Notes: generated from the letters alone by a model not told the origin. A DNA stretch of 8,019 bases from Candidatus Cloacimonadota bacterium (GCA_023230795.1 JALNWR010000115.1:1-8019); one strand, 5' to 3'; positions 1-7,551 are shown, numbered from the stretch's first letter. Program-made: numbers and translations.

Positions 1-6
1 AGATAA

Positions 7-11
7 AGGAG
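7..11 (+). promoter_or_regulatory. Ribosome-binding site of iorA
   Basis: AGGAG lies seven bases before the GTG at 19. It supports GTG as the true start rather than the in-frame ATG at 31, because an ATG start there would be 19 bases from the site and would remove the first beta strand of the domain (residues 1-4). Only six bases precede it, so the promoter and any upstream operon partner are outside the window. Confidence 0.8.
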
Positions 12-18
12 CAAAACA

Positions 19-1626
19 GTGGAAAAACTGATGCTATTGGGCGATGAAGCCCTCGCACAAGGTGCTCTGGATGCAGGAATCTCTGGATTCTACGGCTATC
101 CCGGCACTCCCTCCACCGAGATTATTGAATACGTTCAACAATCCCAACAGGCCATCGAACACAACGTTCACCGCAGATGGTCTTCTAATGAAAAGACCGC
201 AATGGAGACCGCACTGGGCATGAGCTTTGCCGGCAAACGAGCCATGGTCACCATGAAGCACGTTGGCCTCAATGTAGCGGCCGATCCTTTCATGAATTCA
301 GCCATGACCGGTGCACATGGTGGCATTTTGGTCGCTGTGGCCGATGATCCTTCCATGCATTCTTCACAGAATGAGCAGGATTCACGTTACTACGGACATT
401 TTGCCATGATGCCTATACTGGAGCCCTCCAATCAACAGGAATGTTACGACATGGCTTTTTACGGATTTGAACTTTCTGAAAAGTATCAAATTCCCGTGAT
501 GATCCGCCTTACCACCCGGCTGTCCCATTCCCGCAGCGGAGTGCAGCGCAGGGAAGTCCTGCCTCAAAAAGAGATGAAGAAGCTGGATGATCTTTTCCAA
601 TTTATGCTATTGCCTGCTATCGCCCGCAAGAAATACAGGAAACTGATCGAGATGCAGAAAGACTTTATGGCAGAATCTTTAAACAGCCCCTTCAACCTGG
701 TGCAGCTCGATGCCAAAGATTATAGCAAAGGCATCATCACCACAGGTTTGGCTTATAACTATCTGCGGGAAGCTTTTGAAGGAAAGGAAATTCCATATCC
801 CACCATCAAGGTCTGCCAATATCCGCCACCTGTAGAGAAGATTCATCAGCTCTATGAGAAATGCGATAGTCTATACTTTCTGGAAGAGGGAATGCCCATC
901 CTGGAGGAACTCGCCAAAGGCTTTGGCTTCAAGGGTCAAAAACCTATCCATGGCAGATTAGACGGCACCCTGGATCGCGATGGCGAACTGAACCCTAACA
1001 AAGTAACCGCCGCCTTGGGTCTGCCCAAAAAATATGGCAAAGACATCCCCGAGATCGTAGTTCCCCGGCCTCCGGCCTTATGCGTTGGCTGTCCTCATGC
1101 CGATAGCTTTATCGCGCTGAATAACGCGATTGAAGAATATGGCAGAGGTCATGTCTTCGGTGATATCGGCTGTTACACTCTGGGCTTTATGCCTCCTTAC
1201 AATGCCATTAACTCATGTGTGGATATGGGTGCTTCCATCACTATGGCCAAAGGCGCTGCCGATAGTGGACTTTTCCCTGCTATTGCGGTAATCGGTGACA
1301 GCACTTTTACGCATAGCGGCATGACCGGTCTCTTAGACTGCATTTATGACAAATCCAATGTGGTGGTCATAATTCTGGACAATTCCACCACGGCTATGAC
1401 GGGTGGTCAGGATTACACTGCCTTCGGAAAGCTGGAAGATATCTGCCTGGGTCTGGGAGTGGAAAAAGAGCATATTCGCAGCTTCTTCCCCTTTGTGAAA
1501 AACCATGAAGAAATGACCAAAATATATAAGGAAGAGATTGCCTACGAAGGCGTTTCGGTGATCATCCCCAGACGGGAATGCGTGCAAACCATGAAAAAGA
1601 AATTCAAAGCGGAGGCCAAAAAATGA
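19..1626 (+). CDS. iorA: Indolepyruvate:ferredoxin oxidoreductase, alpha subunit (short form without ferredoxin domain)
   Basis: This cytoplasmic enzyme subunit binds thiamine diphosphate and, with IorB, converts aryl pyruvates (indolepyruvate, phenylpyruvate, hydroxyphenylpyruvate) and CoA to aryl-acetyl-CoA, CO2 and reduced ferredoxin. The 535 residues show the family order: an N-terminal pyrimidine-binding domain with YPGTPSTEI (27-35) and the likely cofactor-activating Glu58 in SSNEK, a central transketolase-C-like part (about 235-320), then the diphosphate-binding domain. That domain has CVGCPH (355-360), GDIGCY (381-386), GDSTFTHSG (426-434) and NSTTAMTGG (455-463). Cys355, Cys358, Cys385 and Cys521 (in RREC) sit where the proximal [4Fe-4S] ligands of 2-oxoacid:ferredoxin oxidoreductases are expected; this is inferred by motif position. 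The protein ends in a Lys-rich tail just after Cys521. The usual C-terminal domain with two further Cys-rich cluster motifs is absent, and the family is normally about 600 residues or more. Start is GTG with a strong ribosome-binding site; the stop overlaps iorB. Family assignment is very secure; exact substrate preference is inferred. Confidence 0.95.
   Translation: MEKLMLLGDEALAQGALDAGISGFYGYPGTPSTEIIEYVQQSQQAIEHNVHRRWSSNEKTAMETALGMSFAGKRAMVTMKHVGLNVAADPFMNSAMTGAHGGILVAVADDPSMHSSQNEQDSRYYGHFAMMPILEPSNQQECYDMAFYGFELSEKYQIPVMIRLTTRLSHSRSGVQRREVLPQKEMKKLDDLFQFMLLPAIARKKYRKLIEMQKDFMAESLNSPFNLVQLDAKDYSKGIITTGLAYNYLREAFEGKEIPYPTIKVCQYPPPVEKIHQLYEKCDSLYFLEEGMPILEELAKGFGFKGQKPIHGRLDGTLDRDGELNPNKVTAALGLPKKYGKDIPEIVVPRPPALCVGCPHADSFIALNNAIEEYGRGHVFGDIGCYTLGFMPPYNAINSCVDMGASITMAKGAADSGLFPAIAVIGDSTFTHSGMTGLLDCIYDKSNVVVIILDNSTTAMTGGQDYTAFGKLEDICLGLGVEKEHIRSFFPFVKNHEEMTKIYKEEIAYEGVSVIIPRRECVQTMKKKFKAEAKK
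1611..1615 (+). promoter_or_regulatory. Ribosome-binding site that fixes the iorB start
   Basis: GGAGG inside the last codons of iorA is seven bases before the ATG at 1623. It rules out the longer reading from the ATG at 1578, whose extra 15 residues (basic, with no family similarity) would precede the conserved N-terminal strand of IorB. Confidence 0.85.
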
Positions 1627-2192
1627 AGAAAGATATTATCCTCGCCGGAGTAGGAGGCCAGGGTATCCTGACCATTGCTACCATCCTGGGACAAGCCGCC
1701 CTAAGCCGGGGCTGGCAGCTCAAACAGGCAGAAGTGCATGGCATGAGCCAGCGCGGAGGCGATGTGCAAAGTCACCTCAGGCTTTCCGATCAAGAAATTC
1801 ACAGCGATCTTATCACCATGGGAGATGCAGATATGATCCTCTCTGTGGAGCCCATGGAAGCTCTACGCTATCTGCCATATCTGCACGAAGATGGCTGGAT
1901 CATTACAAATTCAAATCCGTTTAAAAATATCGGTAACTATCCCGAGGAAGACCAGCTTTTTGCCGAGTTCAAAAAGATAAAAAATCACGTGCTCTTTGAT
2001 GCCGATGCCATTGCCAAAGAGATCAAAGCAACCCGCTCCATGAACGTAGTGGTGCTGGGTGCCGCCATTAAACATCTGGGCTTTTCGGAAGCAGAAATTG
2101 CCCAGAGCATCGTGGCCACCTTTGTAAATAAGGGGGACAAGATAGTGCAAGACAATCTTCGCGCCCTCAAAGCCGGTATAGAAACCAAATAA
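1623..2192 (+). CDS. iorB: Indolepyruvate:ferredoxin oxidoreductase, beta subunit
   Basis: This is the small subunit of the aryl-pyruvate oxidoreductase. It corresponds to the gamma domain of pyruvate:ferredoxin oxidoreductases, which helps bind coenzyme A and completes the active site. The 189 residues are the usual length. They begin with a Rossmann-like strand and the glycine motif GVGGQG (9-14), followed by the conserved block AEVHGMSQRGG (36-46). Further on come MILSVEPMEALRYLPYL, the pattern typical of this domain, and NVVVLGAAIKHLGF near the C-terminus. The gene overlaps iorA by four bases (ATGA), so the two are translationally coupled and made in equal amounts. No third gene follows on this strand: the next gene converges from the other side, so any phenylacetate-CoA ligase partner (often linked to iorAB) would have to lie upstream of the window. 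No frameshift or missing motif was seen. Confidence 0.94.
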   Translation: MKKDIILAGVGGQGILTIATILGQAALSRGWQLKQAEVHGMSQRGGDVQSHLRLSDQEIHSDLITMGDADMILSVEPMEALRYLPYLHEDGWIITNSNPFKNIGNYPEEDQLFAEFKKIKNHVLFDADAIAKEIKATRSMNVVVLGAAIKHLGFSEAEIAQSIVATFVNKGDKIVQDNLRALKAGIETK

Positions 2193-2202
2193 CTACATAG
2201 AC

Positions 2203-2281
2203 TCAGATGCGCCCGCTGGATATGGTCTTTTTCAGGCTTGCCAAAGCTAAGACTTGCTGCAGCGGGCGTTCCTATATCTGA
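2203..2281. repeat. Nested inverted repeat between convergent genes
   Basis: Four sets of complementary arms are stacked around one centre. The outer pair is TCAGAT (2203-2208) with ATCTGA (2276-2281). The next is a perfect nine-base pair, CGCCCGCTG (2210-2218) with CAGCGGGCG (2260-2268). Inside these are GTCTT (2225-2229) with AAGAC (2249-2253), then GCTT (2236-2239) with AAGC (2244-2247) around a GCCA loop. The structure is compatible with an RNA fold on either strand. No run of T follows either arm, so it is not a classical intrinsic terminator. It may be the 3' end structure of the iorAB mRNA, a Rho-type or bidirectional terminator, or an interspersed palindromic repeat. Confidence 0.65.
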
Positions 2282-2292
2282 AGGTAAGAAGG

Positions 2293-2320
2293 AAAAAGCC
2301 TTCACCCGTTTCTGTGAAAG
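2293..2320 (-). terminator. Intrinsic terminator of the 786-residue secreted-protein gene
   Basis: Read on the minus strand, five bases after the TAA stop, CTTTCAC (2320-2314) pairs with GTGAAGG (2305-2299) in seven base pairs including one G-U. The loop is eight bases, and after one C comes a run of five T (2297-2293). This is a normal Rho-independent layout for the minus-strand gene. On the plus strand the same sequence is poorer (one mismatch and an interrupted T run), so its use by iorAB is doubtful. Confidence 0.72.
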
Positions 2321-2324
2321 TCGT

Positions 2325-4685
2325 TTATTTCATTTTTATCAGTTTACAGATGCTTTGTAAACGGTCATTCATTTCCAACCGCAAAAAGTAGATTCCCGAG
2401 GCTACCTGTCTGCCTTTCTCATCAAGGCCTTCCCACATAGCAAGCTGTTCACCTTTGCTTTGTTTGCCATTTACCAGGGTTCGTAGCAATTGCCCTTTCA
2501 GATTATAGATATGCAGTTTCACCGTCGCGTCCTTGTCCAGGCTGTAGCCGATGTTCACGCAATCCACAAAGGGATTCGGAAAGGCTGAAACGGGCATTCC
2601 GACAGGTATCAGGGCATCTTCAAGGCTTACCGGATAGCTCCATTCATTGCAGCCGATATCTATGATTGGGCCAAAAATTCGCTGATTGCCATACAAATCC
2701 AGCTCCGGAAGGAAAAGACCGGTGGTATCAGGCGTTCCCATGTCCCTGCAGATGGAGCCATCGCCTAAACGATAGGCAAGAGGATCATCTGCGATGGCGC
2801 TGCAAAATCCTGCATTTCCTGTGAGCACGATGTCATTGAAGCTAACCTGAGCTGCCCCAATCGTAGAGAAGCTTTGCGGATAGCCTCGGATAAAATTGTT
2901 ATTAAAGGCAATCGAGGAATTAGGGCTGAGTTGAGTGTTCATGCTCAGAATCTCCGCTGTGCTATCGTTTTCAAAGATGCAGTTCGACACCTGAATATTT
3001 CCGTTTATAGTGGTGGCAAAATAACCTCCCCGGTTCTTGGCAAAGGTGGAATTGCTGATCAGGGAAGTGGAATCTATAAACGCAGCGATGAAAATCGGGG
3101 ATTCGCTGCCGCTATGATTGTTGGCTACCAATACATTGTTCATTATTAAACGGCTGCGGGAATCCCGATTAGACATGCCGATGCTGACGACGGCTGTATC
3201 AAAGTTTAGCAGGCTACTATTGAGGATTTGCGAGTTTTCTAAGCTTAGTTTATTACCTCGATAATGGAAAAGGGAATTTGGGCTGTCAAATTCGTCGCCG
3301 GTAGCATGGCAATTATCGATCGTCAGATTTCTTACCTCTGCTTCCAAGCCAGTGAGCAACAAGCCAGAATTGAATCTTGAAGATTGACCGCTAATATGCA
3401 CGTTTTCTACATAAACGCTAACCGGATTGGACGTATTGGACCCCAAGCCAATACCCTTCCAGGTGTTTGACTGATGTGGCAAAATGTTAATATTCTTGAG
3501 TTTGGCGTGGTCTGAAACCCCTATCCATATAGCTTGAGCCCCTCGAGCATTGTCCCCGTAATCTATGGTGATGTTTTCCACTGTGGCATAGTGCGAGCGT
3601 GAGCCGGTGATTGTCTCTCTGAAGGCAAGGTTTTCCAGGATCGGCCATTGCCGGGCGTCCCCCAATATCTTCACATAGGGCTTTGCGCCAATGGGAAAAA
3701 ACTGACCATCATTAGTGGAATAAACACCCCTACTTAAATGCACGGTATTGGGGTTGAGGCTATCCGAAGCAACGGTTTGTAAAGCCTTATGGATGCTTTT
3801 TAGAGCTGTGGATGGGCTTAGCCCGTCGTTGTCGTCATTGCCTAAAGGTGAGACATAGATATCTTGGTTTATTTCGCTGCGGATGCCTCTCAGGATATCA
3901 ATGACTGGGAACCCACCAGGTTCAGAAGGGACTGATTTTAATGCGGAAATATAGTAACTATTAGTAGGACAGATAGTAGCCAAATCAAGATAAATATTAG
4001 TTTCTACCAAAGAATCTGCGGCAAGAACATCTTGTGTTGATCCTGCAGTGTTGTTATACACACTACAGAGATTTACTTGGTTAAAAATAACCTGTCCATT
4101 TAAACTCATGTAAATCCCGCCACCAATTGTAGCAAAATTATCTCTGACAACGGTATCTTTCAAGTGTGTGGTGCTACGAAAAGCCCAAATGCCACCACCC
4201 CAATCGGCACTGTTGTGCTCTATGATGCTGTTTGACACATAGAATGAGCTCGCGTTTTCTACGGTTATGCCACCGCCTAATCTCATCTGCACACCTTGAT
4301 AATAGGTGCTAAGCGTTCCCGTTCCGTTGGTAAGCGTAAAGCCATAGATACCTGCACTGCTGGTCGTGCTCACAGATTTTATCACCGATCCGCTACGGTT
4401 GCCGTCAATGATGGTGCTATCCCGGTACACAGCATTTCCTGTGCTTAGTTCCAAACTGGCAATGGTGATGTTCTTACCATCAAAATCCACATTTTCTAAG
4501 TATCTACCCGGATAAACCAGAACCGTATCGCCATGCGCAGAGGCATTGACCGCCTCCTGAATCTGGCTGTAAGGCTGACTGCCATACAGAGCTACGCTAT
4601 GGGTAGTGGCAAAGCCCCAGCTCAGACCGATCAAGGATAGTAGTATTTGTGATATCAACTGTTTGGTGCTCATTTTAAGCTTCAT
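2325..4685 (-). CDS. Secreted right-handed beta-helix protein with C-terminal sorting domain (two beta-helix modules)
   Basis: This is a predicted exported protein of 786 residues. Residues 1-26 form a signal peptide: basic start MKLKMSTK, hydrophobic core, likely cleavage after GFA. A first beta-helix module follows (about 34-270). It opens with the pattern YSQIQEAVNASAHGDTVLVY (ending near 60) and contains three GGGI turns (about 135-190) typical of polymorphic-outer-membrane/pectate-lyase-like helices. A second module starts near 275 with IYVSPLGNDDNDG, the DUF1565-like opening, and runs to about 670 with many short Asn/Ser-rich rungs. The end (about 697-786) is a FlgD-like/type A sorting domain with PNPF, IYNLKGQL, WEGLDEKGRQVASGIY and a basic KLIKMK terminus; in Bacteroidota such tails direct export by the type IX system. 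The start at 4685 is chosen because AAGGAG lies five bases before it and it begins the signal peptide; an upstream ATG at 4763 would add 26 unrelated residues. No catalytic residues were recognised, so the role (surface adhesin, polysaccharide binding or lyase) is open. Confidence 0.9.
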   Translation of the reverse strand: MKLKMSTKQLISQILLSLIGLSWGFATTHSVALYGSQPYSQIQEAVNASAHGDTVLVYPGRYLENVDFDGKNITIASLELSTGNAVYRDSTIIDGNRSGSVIKSVSTTSSAGIYGFTLTNGTGTLSTYYQGVQMRLGGGITVENASSFYVSNSIIEHNSADWGGGIWAFRSTTHLKDTVVRDNFATIGGGIYMSLNGQVIFNQVNLCSVYNNTAGSTQDVLAADSLVETNIYLDLATICPTNSYYISALKSVPSEPGGFPVIDILRGIRSEINQDIYVSPLGNDDNDGLSPSTALKSIHKALQTVASDSLNPNTVHLSRGVYSTNDGQFFPIGAKPYVKILGDARQWPILENLAFRETITGSRSHYATVENITIDYGDNARGAQAIWIGVSDHAKLKNINILPHQSNTWKGIGLGSNTSNPVSVYVENVHISGQSSRFNSGLLLTGLEAEVRNLTIDNCHATGDEFDSPNSLFHYRGNKLSLENSQILNSSLLNFDTAVVSIGMSNRDSRSRLIMNNVLVANNHSGSESPIFIAAFIDSTSLISNSTFAKNRGGYFATTINGNIQVSNCIFENDSTAEILSMNTQLSPNSSIAFNNNFIRGYPQSFSTIGAAQVSFNDIVLTGNAGFCSAIADDPLAYRLGDGSICRDMGTPDTTGLFLPELDLYGNQRIFGPIIDIGCNEWSYPVSLEDALIPVGMPVSAFPNPFVDCVNIGYSLDKDATVKLHIYNLKGQLLRTLVNGKQSKGEQLAMWEGLDEKGRQVASGIYFLRLEMNDRLQSICKLIKMK

Positions 4686-4690
4686 GTTTT

Positions 4691-4696
4691 CTCCTT
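4691..4696 (-). promoter_or_regulatory. Ribosome-binding site of the 786-residue gene
   Basis: AAGGAG on the minus strand is five bases before the ATG at 4685 and decides that start over the in-frame ATG at 4763. A short CTCC (4707-4704) just upstream could pair with its GGAG, but only four base pairs form, so sequestration is weakly supported. Confidence 0.82.
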
Positions 4697-4713
4697 GTTT
4701 TGGGGAGCTCAAT

Positions 4714-4771
4714 CCTGAATCTGATAAACTCCAGTTCAGGTGCCGAGTTACAAATAGCGACATCTGAACTG
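4714..4771 (-). other. Intercistronic region with mutually exclusive inverted repeats
   Basis: In the 97 bases between the two secreted-protein genes, read on the minus strand, CAGTTCAG (4771-4764) is perfectly complementary over eight bases to CTGAACTG (4739-4732). The same middle segment, as CCTGAA (4740-4735), can instead pair with TTCAGG (4719-4714). Only one of the two hairpins can form at a time. Neither is followed by a T run, so no intrinsic terminator separates the genes. This favours a two-gene transcript with possible folding control or an RNA-processing site upstream of the ribosome-binding site at 4691-4696. Confidence 0.5.
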
Positions 4772-4782
4772 AAAAGCTTTGA

Positions 4783-7551
4783 TTATTTAAGCAGTATCAT
4801 TTTTTTAACGAAGCTTTTGTTTTGATAGCTCAATTTGCTGTAATACAGGCCACTGGATACCGCTTGATGATTATTGTCAGTGCCGTCCCATATAGCGCTG
4901 TGCATTCCGGACATTACCTCTCCCTTGGCCAGATTACGCACTAGTTGTCCTTTCAGGTTGTATATATCAAGCCTTATCTTCCCGGTTTCGGGAAGGCTGA
5001 ACTTGATGGTGGTGCTGGGGTTGAAGGGATTGGGATATATCTTTAGATTTGGCTGGGCTGCAGCCGGGCTTTCTCCTTCACTCGGGCTCAGCTTTAGCTT
5101 GTAGTAGTAATTCTTATTGCTTAGGATTAGCGGCTTGTGTTCATAGCTTCCGCTGGCCTGGTTCCACACAGTAAACTCCGGAATTTGATCTACTGCGGAT
5201 TTGCTTTCGTAATAGGCGCGAATCTCCAGTTCAGAATTCGGATCAAGATCGTCCACAATGTAGCCCGGGATCTCCACCAGGCTGTCACAAACCACTGCCG
5301 TTCCTTTGCAAACATCATTCATATACAAGGCGATTTCACGGGGAAGATCACCAGTGCCCAGTTCTACATAGAAGGGAATGTAATCTGCCTTCTCTTCGTA
5401 TTCAAAGTGGTCTGGCAGTTCTTTTTCAATTGGTATTTGGCTTCTCGCTGCAGTGTTCCAATAAAACTGGGCATCATTAAAGCACTTTACGATCACCATG
5501 TCACCATAGCTTAGGGTTGGTTCTTTACCATATTGGAGGGCAGTGATCCAGCGGCTGCCGGGGATTATTTGTTCCCTTACCATAGTCCAGTTTTGGGTTT
5601 GGATGCTCCAGAGATTATCAATTATATCGGCAAAAGCATCATAAGGATTTACCGTAGCATCATGAAAATAGCCCAACCAGTTTGGGTTCCCAATTTTAAT
5701 CGCCTTGCTGGTGGCCTGAGCTATGATATTTAATGGATACTGATCTGTTTGGGGGATTATCCCGGGCTCAGATATGCTTTGTGGATCCTGAAGCCCTGAC
5801 GCCATCTGGAGCTTATAACCCTGCTGGGGGATGATGCTGTGACTATCATCGCCAACCCAAGTTTCACCAACATATTGAATATATTCTATCGGATGATCCA
5901 ATACTTTCCAACTTACCGATTGGAGTATGGAAGGATGTCTTATTGGTAAAAAGAAAGTATTAGCTTGATCCGGATCCCCTGTTGTGGGGTTCCATATCCT
6001 ATCTAATGTAGGAAAACTCATCCATTTCAAGCCATTCCTCTGGACATAGGAGAGGAAGCTATAAGTAATATACTCATGGGGATGCTCGTCATATTGAACC
6101 GCACCAATATCCAGGAGATCATACCGATTGGGTTGGGAAATTGCTTCAGTAGCTCCCAGGCCAGCCATAATGAGTGGACTTCGATTGTCATTGTCCCATA
6201 GTAAACTATAGCCAAGCCCCGTCGAATGATCGCTAATAAGGAGATCAAGATCGAACAGACAATTCTCATAGCTCACCAGGTCGTTATCCTCCTGTGTGTC
6301 ATAATAGCTATGAGTTGTATAAACTGAGCCGTTCTCAATTGAGGCAAAGTATACGCCATATCCACAGGCCAAGCTGTTTGTTATATAGGCAGAACTATTG
6401 TCCTCAGACATAAACCTATCATTACCAAAGCAGGAATTTTGTCTATCCAGCAGTATAGCCCTGTATAAATCATAAACTTTCGGTGCTCTGATGATGTTAT
6501 ATTCTGTCCAGAGAGTGTCCGAGTGCACCTCAGCTCCCGTATCTAAATAATAGAATTTCAAAAAAGGAGGGTTAGTGTTATCAGATATTTCTGCTTTATT
6601 GTTTGTGAACGTCAATTTTGAGATATCTGAATCTATATGATGGTTTATAAACACATTGTCATAAACAAAAGCTTTACATGGTACCTGGCTTGCCATATAC
6701 CACTGTCTGTTTAACCTGTCCAATCTAACTCCATAGGGTATTACGTTAGGCGTGCTATTTTCAAATGTGTTTTCAAATATGTTTATAATTTTATACGCTG
6801 GGGCATCCTTGCGCCAGTTTCTGATAGTAATACAGTCATATGTATAGTCTTCATTCGGTTGAAGGATAGCGCTATCGCTAAAGCTGTTATTATGGATCGA
6901 AATATCCCGAACAAAAGTGTATTCTTCGCCTGCAAGATCATCGTTACGGGCAAAGAAGTAAATGCCGTAACCCTCATTTTGAATCCCTTCAAAAATACAA
7001 TTCTCAACTTCGAAGTTTGTGATCTCCAAAATTTCCGTTGAAGAAGTTGGTTCAGTTATGAGAATAGCTGTATGGAAACATGAGAAACTACAATTGTTAA
7101 ACTTCAGGGTGTCCATTCTATTAGGTACAGAAGCCCTAAAAGCGACGTTTTCTTGTTCTGATGTAGCAAAGAATTCAATATCCAGAAAAGTTATGTTTGC
7201 TCCCCACATGTTGTAAACCCCTATTAATGGATAGTACGGCGAATCGCCAATAAGCTTTACATTTCCATCGTATGCCTGAAATTGCCATTCGTTGATTATT
7301 GAAGTATTGTTGTTGTTTTGTATTGAAATATTCTCTTCATAAGTCCCTGGTAATATCGAAAAAATGGCAATGCCATCAGATGGTAGATACAGTTCACTGC
7401 ATATATTCTCAATTGCTTCAGTGATGGAGTGAAACGGCTCATCAAACGATCCTGTTTGAATAGGATTGCCGGAGTTTATATCGACAAAAAACTCTTCGGC
7501 TCCTAAACAGGTAAAAAAGATAAGCAGCAAGGCAGCTATAGCTGTTTTCAT
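4783..7551 (-). CDS. Secreted beta-helix protein with Trp-rich middle region and C-terminal sorting domain
   Basis: This is a predicted exported protein of 922 residues. Residues 1-18 (MKTAIAALLLIFFTCLGA) are a signal peptide with cleavage before EEFF. A DUF1565-like opening (FFVDINSG...TGSFDEPFHSITEAI, about 21-50) leads into an irregular beta-helix of Asn-, Phe- and Ile-rich rungs to about residue 490. Residues about 500-820 are not helix-like. They begin NGLKWMSFPTLD, are rich in Trp, Tyr and Gly, and hold two loosely similar blocks (SFP...QQGYKLQ and NWLGYF...LSYGDMVIVK). I do not recognise this part. The last roughly 85 residues (from about 838) are a type A-like sorting domain: YPNPFNPSTTIKFSLPETG, IYNLKGQLVRNL, WDGTDNNHQAVSSGLYY, KKMILLK. 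The start at 7551 is chosen for the signal peptide; no good ribosome-binding site precedes it. An in-frame ATG at 7614 would add 21 basic residues and also lacks one. The product is probably surface-anchored or released; no enzymatic motif was seen. It is the first gene of the minus-strand pair. Confidence 0.88.
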   Translation of the reverse strand: MKTAIAALLLIFFTCLGAEEFFVDINSGNPIQTGSFDEPFHSITEAIENICSELYLPSDGIAIFSILPGTYEENISIQNNNNTSIINEWQFQAYDGNVKLIGDSPYYPLIGVYNMWGANITFLDIEFFATSEQENVAFRASVPNRMDTLKFNNCSFSCFHTAILITEPTSSTEILEITNFEVENCIFEGIQNEGYGIYFFARNDDLAGEEYTFVRDISIHNNSFSDSAILQPNEDYTYDCITIRNWRKDAPAYKIINIFENTFENSTPNVIPYGVRLDRLNRQWYMASQVPCKAFVYDNVFINHHIDSDISKLTFTNNKAEISDNTNPPFLKFYYLDTGAEVHSDTLWTEYNIIRAPKVYDLYRAILLDRQNSCFGNDRFMSEDNSSAYITNSLACGYGVYFASIENGSVYTTHSYYDTQEDNDLVSYENCLFDLDLLISDHSTGLGYSLLWDNDNRSPLIMAGLGATEAISQPNRYDLLDIGAVQYDEHPHEYITYSFLSYVQRNGLKWMSFPTLDRIWNPTTGDPDQANTFFLPIRHPSILQSVSWKVLDHPIEYIQYVGETWVGDDSHSIIPQQGYKLQMASGLQDPQSISEPGIIPQTDQYPLNIIAQATSKAIKIGNPNWLGYFHDATVNPYDAFADIIDNLWSIQTQNWTMVREQIIPGSRWITALQYGKEPTLSYGDMVIVKCFNDAQFYWNTAARSQIPIEKELPDHFEYEEKADYIPFYVELGTGDLPREIALYMNDVCKGTAVVCDSLVEIPGYIVDDLDPNSELEIRAYYESKSAVDQIPEFTVWNQASGSYEHKPLILSNKNYYYKLKLSPSEGESPAAAQPNLKIYPNPFNPSTTIKFSLPETGKIRLDIYNLKGQLVRNLAKGEVMSGMHSAIWDGTDNNHQAVSSGLYYSKLSYQNKSFVKKMILLK

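Noticed and set aside
1578..1622. N-terminal extension of IorB from the ATG at 1578
   Set aside because: The extra 15 residues lie inside iorA coding sequence and precede the conserved first strand. GGAGG at 1611-1615 places the start at 1623.
2874..3149. Plus-strand open frame of 91 codons inside the 786-residue gene
   Set aside because: It is fully antisense to a long gene with clear domain content, without a ribosome-binding site or recognisable motif.
4686..4763. Longer start of the 786-residue protein at 4763
   Set aside because: The extension would bury the signal peptide and lacks a ribosome-binding site, while AAGGAG is correctly spaced before 4685.
5137..5514. Plus-strand open frame of 125 codons inside the 922-residue gene
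   Set aside because: It is antisense to a region with coherent protein sequence on the minus strand; no start signal or family resemblance was seen.
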